A stretch of DNA of 64,000 bases from Adineta steineri (Eukaryota > Rotifera > Eurotatoria > Adinetida > Adinetidae): positions 1-64,000 of the forward strand of contig CAJNOI010000173.1 of assembly GCA_905250115.1 (NCBI GenBank). Reading direction: 5' to 3'. Made by a program: the position numbers and the translations under genes. Within the stretch, counting starts at the first letter, position 1. Each line of letters opens with the position of its first letter. This document shows, in pieces, positions 24,682 through 35,900 of this stretch. The notes below the pieces were generated by a model. The model was given only the letters and a program-made list of their open reading frames with translations. It searched no databases and had not been told where the DNA came from.

Positions 24682-25600
24682 AATTAAAAATCTTTTTGAT
24701 TTGATTTGATAAAAAATTCGGATTTTTATTTTTGAAAATAGATAAAAAAACATTAATTTATGAAAAATCTTGAAGAAAAATAAATTTGTGTTCCATTTTC
24801 AGAAAAAAATGTAAATAAATATTTGTTAGTTTTAATTTTAATTGCGAGAGCCAAAATGAATAAAATAATTTGAATAAAATTTTCATTGAGTGAATCAAAT
24901 TAGAAGAATTTGAAAGCAAAGTGAATTAGAAAAAAATTTATTTTTATAGAAAAATCAGATAAAATAATTTTCAAATTGAGAAAAACATTTAAATTAATAA
25001 AAACCTCTAAACAGTAATTTTATTTGATTTATTTTTGTGATTTTGTGATTTATTGAGAGAAAGGGAAGAAAAAAGAAAAGATAAATCAATAAGAATGAAA
25101 TTTATATTAGTTAATAAAATGATTCACCGAATATAATTAAAATAATAAAATGGTGAGGAATAATTGAATGTATTTTCTATTCTGTTGAGAAATAAAAGAA
25201 AAAAATCTTTCAATTAGATGATCATTTAACAAATCATTAAATATTTTTTATTTAAAGAAAATCAAACTAAATGAATAAATATTCAATAATAAAAAATAAT
25301 GCAAATAATTTAATAAAAATATTTTATTTGACTTTTACAATTAATTATTTTATCTTAGTCTCAAAAGTAAGAACATATTCAATTCAACTTCTTTAATATC
25401 GCCAGTTTAGTGTTTAACACGCAAACGAATACATATGACATGGATTAGTTATTTTGTTTTATTGACTGAACTTCTTTTCTTTGCTCAATAATTGTCAACT
25501 CATTGAAGTTTTGAAGATGAATAAATTATAAATATAAAAATAAATATAAATCAGTTCATTGACAGAATTCAGTTATTGTTTATATTTTATAGTCATATGA
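23255..25600. repeat. Segmental duplication, copy 2
   Basis: Counterpart of 2565-4985. It includes the 3' half of the intron, the NHL exon and about 900 bp of non-coding DNA after the stop. Several small deletions distinguish the copies, for example in the AT-rich tail. Confidence 0.75.
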
Positions 25601-25634
25601 AATAATGAAGTAAATTTATTTTTGTAGATCATTC

Positions 25635-25817
25635 ATGGATGCATCTAAACGACGCAATACTATTCTATTAATAAAACATGGACTTCAAGAGATACTATCG
25701 TTGAACGATAGTAGAAAAATTTCTACAACAGTATTGAATTATACATTACAACTACTGACAGAATTCACTCGATTGTTTGACTTTTCTACTGTGATTTCTA
25801 AGTTTCCACGTGTATGA
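25635..25817 (+). CDS. Short ORF of unknown function, doubtful
   Basis: A 60-codon frame (MDASKRRNTILLIKHGLQEI...) begins 7 bp after a good acceptor-like TTTTTGTAG and ends next to a GTATGA donor-like site, so it could be one exon of a gene I cannot complete. Its amino-acid make-up is protein-like and helical. It lies just past the end of the segmental duplication. I do not recognise it. Confidence 0.3.
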   Translation: MDASKRRNTILLIKHGLQEILSLNDSRKISTTVLNYTLQLLTEFTRLFDFSTVISKFPRV

Positions 25818-26142
25818 AATCTTATCGCTTCAGATTTTGTTTAGTCTTTTAATAATAATGCAATAGTTCTAAATTAACTGACACAGTATTCTTATCATGC
25901 ATACTTAATTTTAGTTTTGTTTAAGTATTAATATTTTCATCTTAAACTATGTATAAAATATAAGTTTTTGTGTTTGTCGAGTATCATCTATTAAATGGAT
26001 CAATTATATAAGTAAACATCTGATCACATCGTCTTTCAAATCAATATTACAATGTAAAAAATAAAACAAAAACAAAATTCAAAATGAAATAACAAAAAAC
26101 TTAGAAAAGACACATCAATTGCAAGAAATCATTCATATTTTA

Positions 26143-26581
26143 TCAACCACTATAACACAATAAAAGGAATATCATATATAATAGATATGTATATTTGAAT
26201 GAGATTAACTTACATAATAGCAGGATCATCTCGTCGAGAATAAGGATAACGTCTAACATGTCTAGCTGCTAACATTGCTGGTATATGTTCGACATTAATT
26301 GGTCCTTCAACTGGTCTCATTCTTGATGGATATCCTGAAACTCTTCGTCGATAATCTGTTTCCATCTGACGATTTTCATTTAGATAACATTGTTTAAATA
26401 ATGCATCAGCTGATTGCCAATTATTAAGATCTATATTTCGTTCTTGACGATTTCTAAACATTCCAAATTCAAATATTATTTACATCAAAATTTAATTTAC
26501 TTACTCGAAATTTTGATCATCAGAATTAGCATCAATAAGAACAATTAACACAAGTAATATAATAAATCGATGCATTATCAT
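26143..26581 (-). CDS. Putative small secreted peptide precursor
   Basis: Exon 1 (26581-26505) encodes a signal peptide (HRFIILLVLIVLIDANS). Exon 2 runs from 26453 through an acceptor TGTTTAG. Read to the TAA at 26212 the product is about 109 residues. However, a perfect donor (GTAAGT) overlaps that stop, and splicing over a 64-bp intron to 26149 gives a protein ending in Gly at a TGA (26145-26143), one residue longer. The mature part is rich in Arg, with RRR, RR and SRR sites that could be cut by prohormone convertases. A neuropeptide-like precursor is possible but not shown. It has a single cysteine, so it is not a disulfide-rich effector. Start may be the ATG at 26581 or at 26575. Confidence 0.5.
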
Positions 26582-27336
26582 ACTTAATTAAATATCAACA
26601 GTAAAAAATAAATATCTCTATAAACGAAATTGTATAAGTAAATAACTGTTTGATCCTATTCTATATATATATATATGTGTGTCGTCACCTACTTCACCCC
26701 TATTCTGACGGCATTTATATACAGGTCACAAATAATCTTCATTTAACTGTACATATATATATTTATTTTTCTTTCTTTCTTCTAGTAGTCAGATTCTATT
26801 TCTTACGCGGTACAATAATGATTCAGAAATATAAATAGTTTTCAACTATATAGACTAGTTAACTTACAAGTCTCATATAATTTTACGAAAAAAATGTCAA
26901 ACTTAATAGACCCAGATACGATAGATATGCACTCACTACCCTCATCCACACAGACCATGACATCTTATTATTTTGAATGATACTATGTTTTTGAAATGAT
27001 CTGTTCTATTTATCCAAAAACAGCTAAATTATTTTAAACAAACTATAAACAAGATGGTTCGTTCATAATATTGACAAAAAATAAAATTATTTACGTTAAG
27101 TCAATAACATAGAATGATTATATACAATTGTATCCGAAAAATAGAAACGAGCTAATCGTTTGAGCCTATATTTATTTACTACTACATCGGACACATAAAA
27201 TCATCGTAACTTTTTTCTTATTGTCCGAACAAAACTTTTCACGACAACGAATGTCGATTACAACGGCTATCCTTTCTTTTTCTCTTGCTCTCTCTCTGTC
27301 ACTTATAGTTCACTGACTGATAAGTAGTCAACAACA
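26582..27336. other. Intergenic between divergent genes
   Basis: AT-rich, with a short (TA)n run near 26662. A half-arm of the palindrome family (ACTACCCTCATCCACACAGA, about 26935) is present without a partner. It would hold the promoters of the secreted peptide and the chitinase-like gene. No gene seen. Confidence 0.45.
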
Positions 27337-29068
27337 ATGAGTTTAACACTAATATTATTCAGTATGATGCTACCATTAATTAATAGTGATTGTGATGGAG
27401 AATTTAAAATTATGTGTTATTTTTCATCTTGGACTGGTATTCATCCAGATGCAAAAAATTGTACACATATTGTTTATACATTTGCACGTATCGAAGATGA
27501 TAATACACTTACTGGTAAGTTTGAACGAAATCAAATAATCATTCGTTATATCTTTTTTTTATTTTGTTTAGGTGTATGGAATAATCCATTGAAAGATTTT
27601 AAAAATACGAAAGATCCAACATTAAAAGTTTTATTAGCTATTGGTGGTCAAGATTATGCAATTAAACGTGCAAGTGAAATGATGTCGAAGGATGAATATC
27701 GTCAAAAATTTGTTATTTCAACAACTAAACTTTTACGAACGCATGAATTTGATGGACTTGATTTAAATTTTGAACCAAGTGAAGCTTTAGGACCACCATC
27801 AACACCTACTCCACAATTAATTGAAGATAAAAAAAGATTATCAACGTTGTGTAAAGTAAAATCAGTGAAATTTTCAAAACTATGTTTTAATATTATTCAT
27901 TCATAGGATTTACAAGAAGAATATGCTGAAGAAGCTGGTCGAACAGGACGACCTCGTTTATTACTTACTGTTACTATTTCTGGAATAAAACAACAACTTG
28001 AATCACGTTTTGATTTAAATGAATTGTCTAAGTTAGATATTATCATAGAATTATCTTTAGAATTCTTATGTATTCATATAGATGTGCTGATTGGCTTAAT
28101 GTTCAAACATTTGATTATCGAGGTTCACGAGATAAAATTGCTGAACATCATAGTCCTTTAATGCAAGCAACAAGTGCTGAAGGCGATGATAAAGATTTAA
28201 ATCAGGTTTGTTTTTTATTAAGAATTTGTTCTAAAAGTAAATGTTTTTTATTACATTAGGATTCAGTAATTAAATATTTAACTAATGCTGGCATTGAACC
28301 ATCGAAATTATTAGTTGGTCTTCCAGCATTTGGAAAGAAATTTCGTTTAACGAGTGATTTACATGATCTTGGAAGTCCTGCTACATGTGTAGGCAGTGTG
28401 CCTTATACTGAAGTAAAATAAATAATAATTTTTGAAATTTATATAATGTATATATATTGAATTAGCTTTGTCGAAATATGATGTCTGGTTGGCAAAGAGT
28501 GTTTCTTGATGATCGTAAAGTACCTATAATGATAAAAGGTTAATATCACTATAAATTAATTTTCTCTTCTAAAATATATATAATTCCGTTTTATTATAGG
28601 CGATGAAGTTATTGGTTATGATGATCTTCAAAGTATGGAATTAAAAGTAAAACTAACTTAAATTAAAAATCATTTATAAGAAAAACTTTCTTGTAATAGA
28701 TCAATTATGCTAAAGAACAACGTCTTGGTGGTATTTTTATTTATCCAGTTAATTATGATGATAGTTCAGGTCAATCATGTAATCAAGGAAAATTTCCAAT
28801 TGTTTCACTTGTTAAACGTTTAACATCAAATTATACTGTTTCATGTTTACCACCAACTACACCACCTGTGAATACTACAGTATCACCAAAAAATCGTACA
28901 AAAGTCATAACTCCAAAATGGAGATCATCACGTCCAGATCATATAATACCTGGATTCGGTCATATTAGATATACTACTCGAAAATCATCTAACATCAGTT
29001 ATTTATTAACATCAACGTATACAACTATAGGCCTTTATTCTATCGTTCTAATTCTTTTTCTTGTGTAA
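27337..29068 (+). CDS. GH18 chitinase-like protein, membrane-anchored, altered catalytic motif
   Basis: Eight exons (27337-27514, 27572-27855, 27907-28031, 28082-28205, 28260-28412, 28466-28538, 28600-28646, 28700-29068) give 450 residues in one frame. Seven introns are about 50-60 bp. A signal peptide (residues 1-17) leads into the GH18 barrel (CYFSSWTGIHPDAKNCTHIVYTFARI; KVLLAIGG; LNVQTFDYRG; LLVGLPAFGKKF). The family motif DxxDxDxE reads D120-G-L-D123-L-N125-F-E127. The acid Glu is kept but the Asp just before it is Asn. That Asp positions the substrate acetamido group, so activity may be low, or the protein may be a chitin-binding lectin as in some mammalian chitinase-like proteins. A Thr/Pro linker and a hydrophobic C-terminus (about residues 430-450) suggest a GPI anchor. 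The third intron uses a weak GTTAGA donor. Confidence 0.85.
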
Positions 29069-29534
29069 TTTAATATTTTAAAGAAAAAGAAATGTTACTT
29101 GTTCCATTTTATTTGATCATCAACAAATAGAAGTTAAAGGTGTGAATGTGGATAGATCAGTGTTACTTCATATTATTCTTTTCTTTGGATATGACTCACT
29201 AAATCGTTTTTGAGTTGTGACTTTCTTACAAATGGATATTTTAGAAGAAATGATTCATTATAATTTCTGTGTGGATTATCGCGTATTTTCTTCGAGATTA
29301 TTTTCCAAATAATCAAAGAATACATTTGTTCAATAACTGCACGACAGTTGTGATATATGTGCAATAGGAATACACATTGTTTATCTTATATTAAATTACT
29401 ACCTTCTCCACTACGTGCTATATTACAAAACGATTAGAACATAGAATGAATATCTTCCCTTTCTTTTATTATATGTATGTACATAAAACAACATATTCGA
29501 ATGAAAAGATTTTTTTTCTTCTTAGTTCTTTAAT
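29069..29534. other. Intergenic, convergent
   Basis: 3' flanks of two convergent genes. A degenerate G-rich arm (AGGTGTGAATGTGGATAG, 29138-29155) is present without a clear partner. No gene. Confidence 0.4.
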
Positions 29535-30347
29535 TTATTTCGATCGAACATAAGTATGACCGTTTGAATGATTTACATCACCAATCAAACAATGAATAAT
29601 AATAATACCAACAAGCTAAAAAGAATAGAAATTAATTTGATTAGATTTATACACTAGTCATCTATACATACCATTGTTAAACTCATAAATAAGGTTAAAC
29701 CTCCATTCATACCTAATAAAAATTTTTCTTCATGATACTAAAAGAAAAAGAATATCAATGTTATTCATTAATTCAATTAAAAAATTTACATTTTTTTCAA
29801 CTAAATTTGGATTAAGTAATCGATCATCATCCTCAAATCCATCTACTTGAGCTAAACAGAAATATATTAGCTACTGAAAAATAAATTAAATCTAAACATA
29901 CATGCAAATATAATACCAATAATTCCAATAATTATACCAAATATCATTAAAAGCCATAAACATGATGCATACTAAATTAAACAAAAATTTAATTTTGTTT
30001 TTTTTTTCCTATTTTTCTATACATACTATTCTTAATACTGCTACACGTAATGTAATTGTAGCAATAATACCAATAATACTAATTAGAATACCTAATGATC
30101 CAATAATAATGAGAAGAATACCAAAAGCTAATTCTCTTCGATAGATTCTATCAGAAAATGCAAGAATATTTTCAAGTCGTGGAATACTTAAATGCCATGC
30201 ACCAAGTACAATAAATGCAACTGATTCAAGAACAAGAAGAAAAATAAATAGATAACTTATAAATATAATAAACCAATGTAATGGTCGTTCACGAGCATGT
30301 ATTCTTGGTGTATAATGAAAACGTTGAGATTCAACTTGACTATGCAT
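29535..30347 (-). CDS. Four-transmembrane protein of unknown function
   Basis: Five exons on the minus strand (30347-30027, 29971-29902, 29851-29790, 29737-29672, 29615-29535) join in frame to 199 residues. Introns are 50-60 bp. Four hydrophobic segments are seen: WFIIFISYLFIFLLVLESVA, the ELAFGILLIIIGSLGILI stretch, LWLLMIFGIIIGIIGIIF, and LTLFMSLTMLVGIIIIHC. The N-terminal 25 residues are polar and basic, and a 25-residue acidic loop (DGFEDDDRLLNPN) joins helices 3 and 4. The large CCG loop of true tetraspanins is missing, so I call it only a tetraspan-like membrane protein. An in-frame ATG at 30386 would add 13 residues. Family unknown to me. Confidence 0.7.
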
Positions 30348-30852
30348 AGTTTCTATAATATAATATTGTCTTGACAAGAAGTTCAACGAACGTCAAAAGT
30401 TCTATATGCAAACAAGAATCAAAGAAGAAGAAAAAAAAGTAATCAGAAGAAAAATGCTGTAGGTACTATTAATGTCTTAACATGAGTGACGATATTATAT
30501 GAAGAAAAGGGATAGGGAGTAGAACTTCAATCTCTCATTTGACTAGCTTGAAGTCAATTGAATGAGATGTCACTTTATTGCGAAAAGGGTGAATGAAAGA
30601 AAGAAAGAAAGAGAAAAAGGTGTCATTATATTAGCATATGAGATCATATATTACTTGTCGCCTACATTTGATTGATAAATAATCGATACAAATCGTTATT
30701 TGAAATACAACATGACTTTTGTAAATTAACCTAAAGTATTATTTTTGTGAGCAATAAGAAAAATAGAATGATTATGTCTAATTTACATAATAAACTAATA
30801 GCGATTATTGAATATATATTTACAACTATAAAATTCAGTATATATATGAATA
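30348..30852. other. Intergenic
   Basis: Presumed promoter of the four-helix protein and 3' flank of the next minus-strand gene. No gene or repeat of note. Confidence 0.4.
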
Positions 30853-32080
30853 TCATTGAAATGTTACTGTCATTGTTTGAGTAGGTCCACCACAAGTAGT
30901 AGTATTTATCCCACCAAAATTCGCATTGCTTATACATGGGCGAACAATATAATCTAAAGTTGGGCATGCACAAATAGAACCACTAGCGCTTAACTCAGTT
31001 CCACCACAACTACCAACCATCCATGAATGACCATTCGATGTTACCGGTCCATATGTAGTTGATGTGCTTAAAGCTAATGCAATAGCAGCTACTACAGTAG
31101 GATCGGTTGTTGTTATACCGACTGGATCAAATGTACCACTCATTGTTAATGATGAATATGATGAAGCTGTTAATTGAGCAACAAAATTTGTCCATGCAGT
31201 ACATTGAGTTGTAGCAGCAACTCCATTTGTAAAACTTTCAGAATATGATATTGAAAATATACTTGTTGCTGTCGTAGTCGTAGTAACACTAGTAGCTAAA
31301 ATAAAATAAAATCAATTGAAAATTATTATTTGTACGTTTACTAAGAGAAAAGGAATATGAAAATATTCACATACTAGTCGTACTAGTTGTTGAGCTTGTC
31401 GAACTTGTAGTGCTGGTTGTTGTTGTTACTGAAGTTGTACTAGTTGTTGAGCTTGTTGAACTTGTAGTGCTAGTTGTTGTTGTTGCTGAAGTTGTACTAG
31501 TACTACTAGTTGTTGTTGTTACCGAAGTTGTACTAGTACTGCTAGTTGATGTTGTTGCTGAAGTTGTACTGGTTGTGCTAGTCGTTGAAGTTGTAGTACT
31601 AGTTGTCGTTGTTACTGAAGTTGTGCTAGTAGTTGTTACTAATAATAGATACAAACGATATTTCATGACAATTAAAAAGATCGTTACACATACCAGTCGT
31701 GGTAGAAACTGTTGAAACTAAAATATAATAGATAAAGGACTATTCTAGTATTCTTTATATATTATTTTACTTGGCTGGAGCCACATAGTTGTCACTGTTG
31801 CAATAGCAATACTTCCTAGTAATAAACTAAGAACCATACCAATAAGAATAGGTTTCCAACGCCGAGTTGCAGTTGATCTATGTATATAATAAAATATAAA
31901 TAATATACCGTTATATCATCTCATATACTTTTCCACAGTCTCATCGGTTGAATTCCCGGGACTTGTTGTGAACGAAATATCAGTTGGAGATGCTGGCCAA
32001 TCACTATTTCGAGATTTATTTGAATCACTTAGCATATGTTGTGAACTTGGCCTAGCAGAATCATGAGAATTGTACAACAT
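30853..32080 (-). CDS. Type II membrane protein with Ser/Thr stalk and cysteine-containing head
   Basis: Five exons (32080-31929, 31877-31771, 31717-31694, 31638-31375, 31295-30853) give 329 residues. Residues 1-58 are polar and cytosolic (MLYNSHDSARPSSQHM...). Residues about 60-84 form one membrane helix (ILIGMVLSLLLGSIAIATV). Residues about 90-190 are almost only Ser, Thr, Val and Ala (TTSTTS repeats), a mucin-like, heavily O-glycosylated stalk. The last 140 residues hold paired cysteines (QCTAWTNF, GSCGGTEL, CACPTLDYIVRPC, TTCGGPTQT) and end TMTVTFQ. I recall similar proteins in bdelloid genomes but no function. Likely a cell-surface mucin-type protein. Confidence 0.7.
31376..31638 (-). 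repeat. Coding Ser/Thr microsatellite-like repeat
   Basis: The stalk exon is built from ACT/AGT/ACA/GTA triplet repeats with longer nested units of about 33-45 bp (for example GTTACTGAAGTTGTAC on the plus strand recurs several times). Such arrays change length easily. Confidence 0.7.
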
Positions 32081-32927
32081 ATCCACTATGTTATGTCTCT
32101 ACGAGTTTACGTATTCTGCCTTACTACTTTTTTTGGAACTTTCTTATTTGTTAAATGAACGCCCTATATCCTTACTATTTATAGTAAAAAAAGTGTATTT
32201 CATTATTCAAATTAATATTATTTAAATATTGACAAAAAAAACATAGAAAAATATTCATTATTCTTTTTGCGATTTCACGTGATTGAACTTTCTCTCGCCA
32301 AAAAAAAGTATATGATTTATTTTTGTATTTTCATGACTATTAGCACATATAGGATTCCAATACCAGTAGGTTGTTTTTTAATTCAAAAAATCGTATTTTC
32401 ATGACCATTAGCACATATAGGGTTCCGACACCAGTAGGCTGTTTTTTAATTCAAAAAAATCGTATTTTTATGCAAATTTATCTATTGCGATCATATTAAA
32501 TTAATAGAAAGGAACAGTATCTTTATTTGATGAAATCTTATCAATTGTATATTTGTACAAAGCATGGCTCTCACGTGCATCGTATTATTATTATTCTTCA
32601 TTTTTATTGAGAACCACTCATATTATAGCAAAGAAAACAAAACCAAAAAAAAAGAAAAGAAAAGCAATTACTAATGGAATGTGTGGATACAAATATCTAT
32701 CAATATAAAACATATATACAGAAGAAAAGAAATACATTGTGAATTCACAATGTTTTTGCACAACACTAAATATAGAAATACAAAAAAACAGGTATTTCGT
32801 GTGTTTGATATAAAATGGAATGCGAGATTGGACAAAGTAATAATAGAATGTGAAATTAATATAAAAAAAAATACAAAATACACACACGGCGTAGATCTGA
32901 TTGCAATTGAGAAAATTGAATAAGTAT
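32081..32927. other. Intergenic with short tandem repeat
   Basis: AT-rich sequence between the type II membrane gene and the end of the contactin gene. It contains the tandem repeat at 32324-32460. Open frames at 32618-32923 overlap on both strands without any motif. Confidence 0.45.
32324..32460. repeat. Two-copy tandem repeat, unit about 68 bp
   Basis: Each copy has CGTATTTTCATGACCATTAG, a CACATATAGG segment and an ACACCAGTAGGCTGTTTTTT segment, ending in a run of A. The start of a third copy follows at 32461. The copies differ at about eight positions. Confidence 0.75.
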
Positions 32928-35900
32928 CTATTTAAGTATCCAAGAGCAAATGAGTAAGATAAACGCTATGGTCATTGATGAATATTGTTTCGATGATTTA
33001 TTATGATAAAGAAGACTTGTATCAGGATTATAAACTAGAAAATAAATAAAAAAAATTGATTTAAATACTTTTTTTAAATGATTTCAAAGTTATACGTACG
33101 TATTAATAAACGTCCATCATTATCTAAATAGAAAAATTACAAATTTTTATATACTTTATAATATGAAAAAAAATAAATCTTACCAAATCGAAATTCTTTT
33201 TCAGGTGATGAATATTTTCCTTCACCACCAAGTGACCAAGCTTGAACACGTAATTTATAATTACGATTTTTATATAAATTATCAATTGTTATTTTATATT
33301 TCGATCCATCAACATAATAAATTGTTGCATTTCGTATTGATTGATAATGTTCCCAAACTTTAACCTATAATATTATATTATACATATATATGAATTGATT
33401 AAAATTAGTTTTTCTTACCATATAACCTTCTAATGGTTCTTCATCGGATGTAGTTGATATTCCACGCCATTCAACTTCTAATTTATACATATAAAGGTCG
33501 CCAATTAGTCTTACACGTTTATCTTTATCACGTCTCGGTTGTCGAATTGTTACATATTGTGGTGGAATAAGTGGTGGTAAACGAAATGTTCGATGTGAAA
33601 AATAACTACCTTCAGGACTATCACCAAATTGTGTATAAACAGAAACTCGAACAGCATATTCAATATTTGATTCAAGACCAATTATAATAGCACGTGAACG
33701 TTGACCTGGAAAACGACGTTCCCAATAATTTGTAAGTTCATCAATACCTTTACGCCAATAACGAACATTATAACCTAAAAATATTCAAAATATAGAATAT
33801 ATTTTTCGTGTTTTATTTAAAAATACCAAGTAAACGACCACGTAAAACAGCATAATCATTTTCATCAATCATATCCCATGTTACAGTCATTGCTGTACTA
33901 TTATATGGATTACATTTAACATTAAGAACTTGACGTGATGGACGATCTTCAGCTGAACGTATTGTTACATTACCAGATACAGGTCCTTCACCAAGAATAT
34001 TCACAGCTGAGATACGAACATTATATGGAAAATAATACATTTTATCAGACCTATTTTATCAAAAAAAATAAATATAAGATGAAAAAAGAGATTTTCTTAC
34101 AGATGAGTTATAAAAAAATTTCGTAATGGATCCAGTACAGTATATATTTGTTGTCGATTTTCTCCTTGTTTTTGTATATATATACGATAAGTTAAATTAG
34201 GTCCATTCCAGAAATCCATTGGTAATGGATCCCAAACAACTCTTAAATCTCCTAATTTTCCACCACCACCACCTAATCGTGCTGGTGCTAAACCTGGAAT
34301 ATCTGGTTGTGTAACACATGGTGGTGAAATTTCTGATCGTTCACCTGAACCATACATATTTGTTGCCAATACACGAAAACGATAATCTGTAAATGCAGAT
34401 AAACCAGTTAATGTCATTGTTATAAATTTATTTGCTGGAGCCGCAATAGTAAAATTTCCATGAAATATCCACCATGATCGATGATTAGATAATGATTCAA
34501 TTGTATAATGTATTATTGGTGCACCATGTTCATTACCAACAACCCATGATAATGTAACTTGACGTTGAAATGGTTGTGTACAACGTACACCAGCCATTGG
34601 TCCAGGTGGACCAAAAACATTTAATTGATAGGATGATGATTGTTCATCAACTGTTGTTTGTGCAACACATGTATATCGTCCAGCATTACTATATTGAGCT
34701 TGTATAATACGTAAATCACCTGGACGATCAGGATTATCTTGTCGAAAACGTCTATTATCAATAGTTAAAATTTCATTATTAAAACGCCAATAGAATGTTA
34801 AATCCATTTGATTCATTGAACGAGCATCACATGGTATAACAATAGTTTGATTTAGAATAACATCACGTCCACCTGGTGTTGATATTATTGTTGTACCTTC
34901 CGGCATAACATAAACATAGGTACTTTGTTGTGCGACACCATATTGATTAGTTCCCATACATGAATAATTACCTAAAATAAAATCGGATATATATATTTAA
35001 TACTAAAGCTTGTCTTAATCACTTTAACGTCATCTTATACTTCTAACCATTCTATTATATAAACTCATTCTACTCGAGATATGATTAAGACTTGATCAAT
35101 AAAATATTTCTCTACTACTGTATTCTTATAAAATTCAAATTATACATGAACTTTATTCTTACCAGCATCTGTTAATTGAATATTTGTAATTGCTAAATTT
35201 CCATTAGGAAAAATTTGTACACTTCCTTCAACACCTAATTGAACATTATTTTTAAACCATTGTATTTGTGGTCTAGGTGCACCTTCTGGATTACAAACAA
35301 TTGTGACTAAACCTCCGACAGTTGATCTTAATGTTGATACCATTGTATTCTTTCCAAATGTTGGTGCTAATGTAATAACACGTAATTCAGCTGTACTAAA
35401 ACGTTGAACATTATTTTGTGTATTTGTTGCAGCACATTGATAAATTCCATTATCAAATGGTTGAACATTATTAATCATCAATAGATTATTTGTTATTGTT
35501 AAACGTTGTTGTTGTACTAATGTTAAACGTTCCCAAAAGATTTCTGTACCATTAATAAACCATGAATAACGTAATTGATTTAAATCATTTGGATATGCTT
35601 CACAATACCATGATAAAACAGTTCCTATATCAAGTACTTGATCATCAAGTGGTACAACAAAAACAGGATCAATTTGTACTTGTAATGAAACAGATTGATA
35701 AACAACTGAACGTGTATTTGATGCTTCACAACGATATAAACCTATATCATCACGTTGTAAATTTGGTATAATTAATTCACGATTAAAATTAAGTAGAATA
35801 GCTTTTGATTGTAATGGAGCTAAACCACCACCTTCATCTTCACGAAACCAACGATAAGTTGGAACAGGATAACCTTCAGCTATACATTCAATTGATGCAT

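Noticed and set aside
26928..26957. A tenth telomere-like palindrome
   Set aside because: Only a C-rich arm is visible (ACCCTCATCCACACAG); I found no G-rich partner nearby.
31410..31715. Plus-strand open frame of almost pure Val, Leu and Glu
   Set aside because: It is the antisense of the Ser/Thr stalk exon; triplet repeats keep several frames open.
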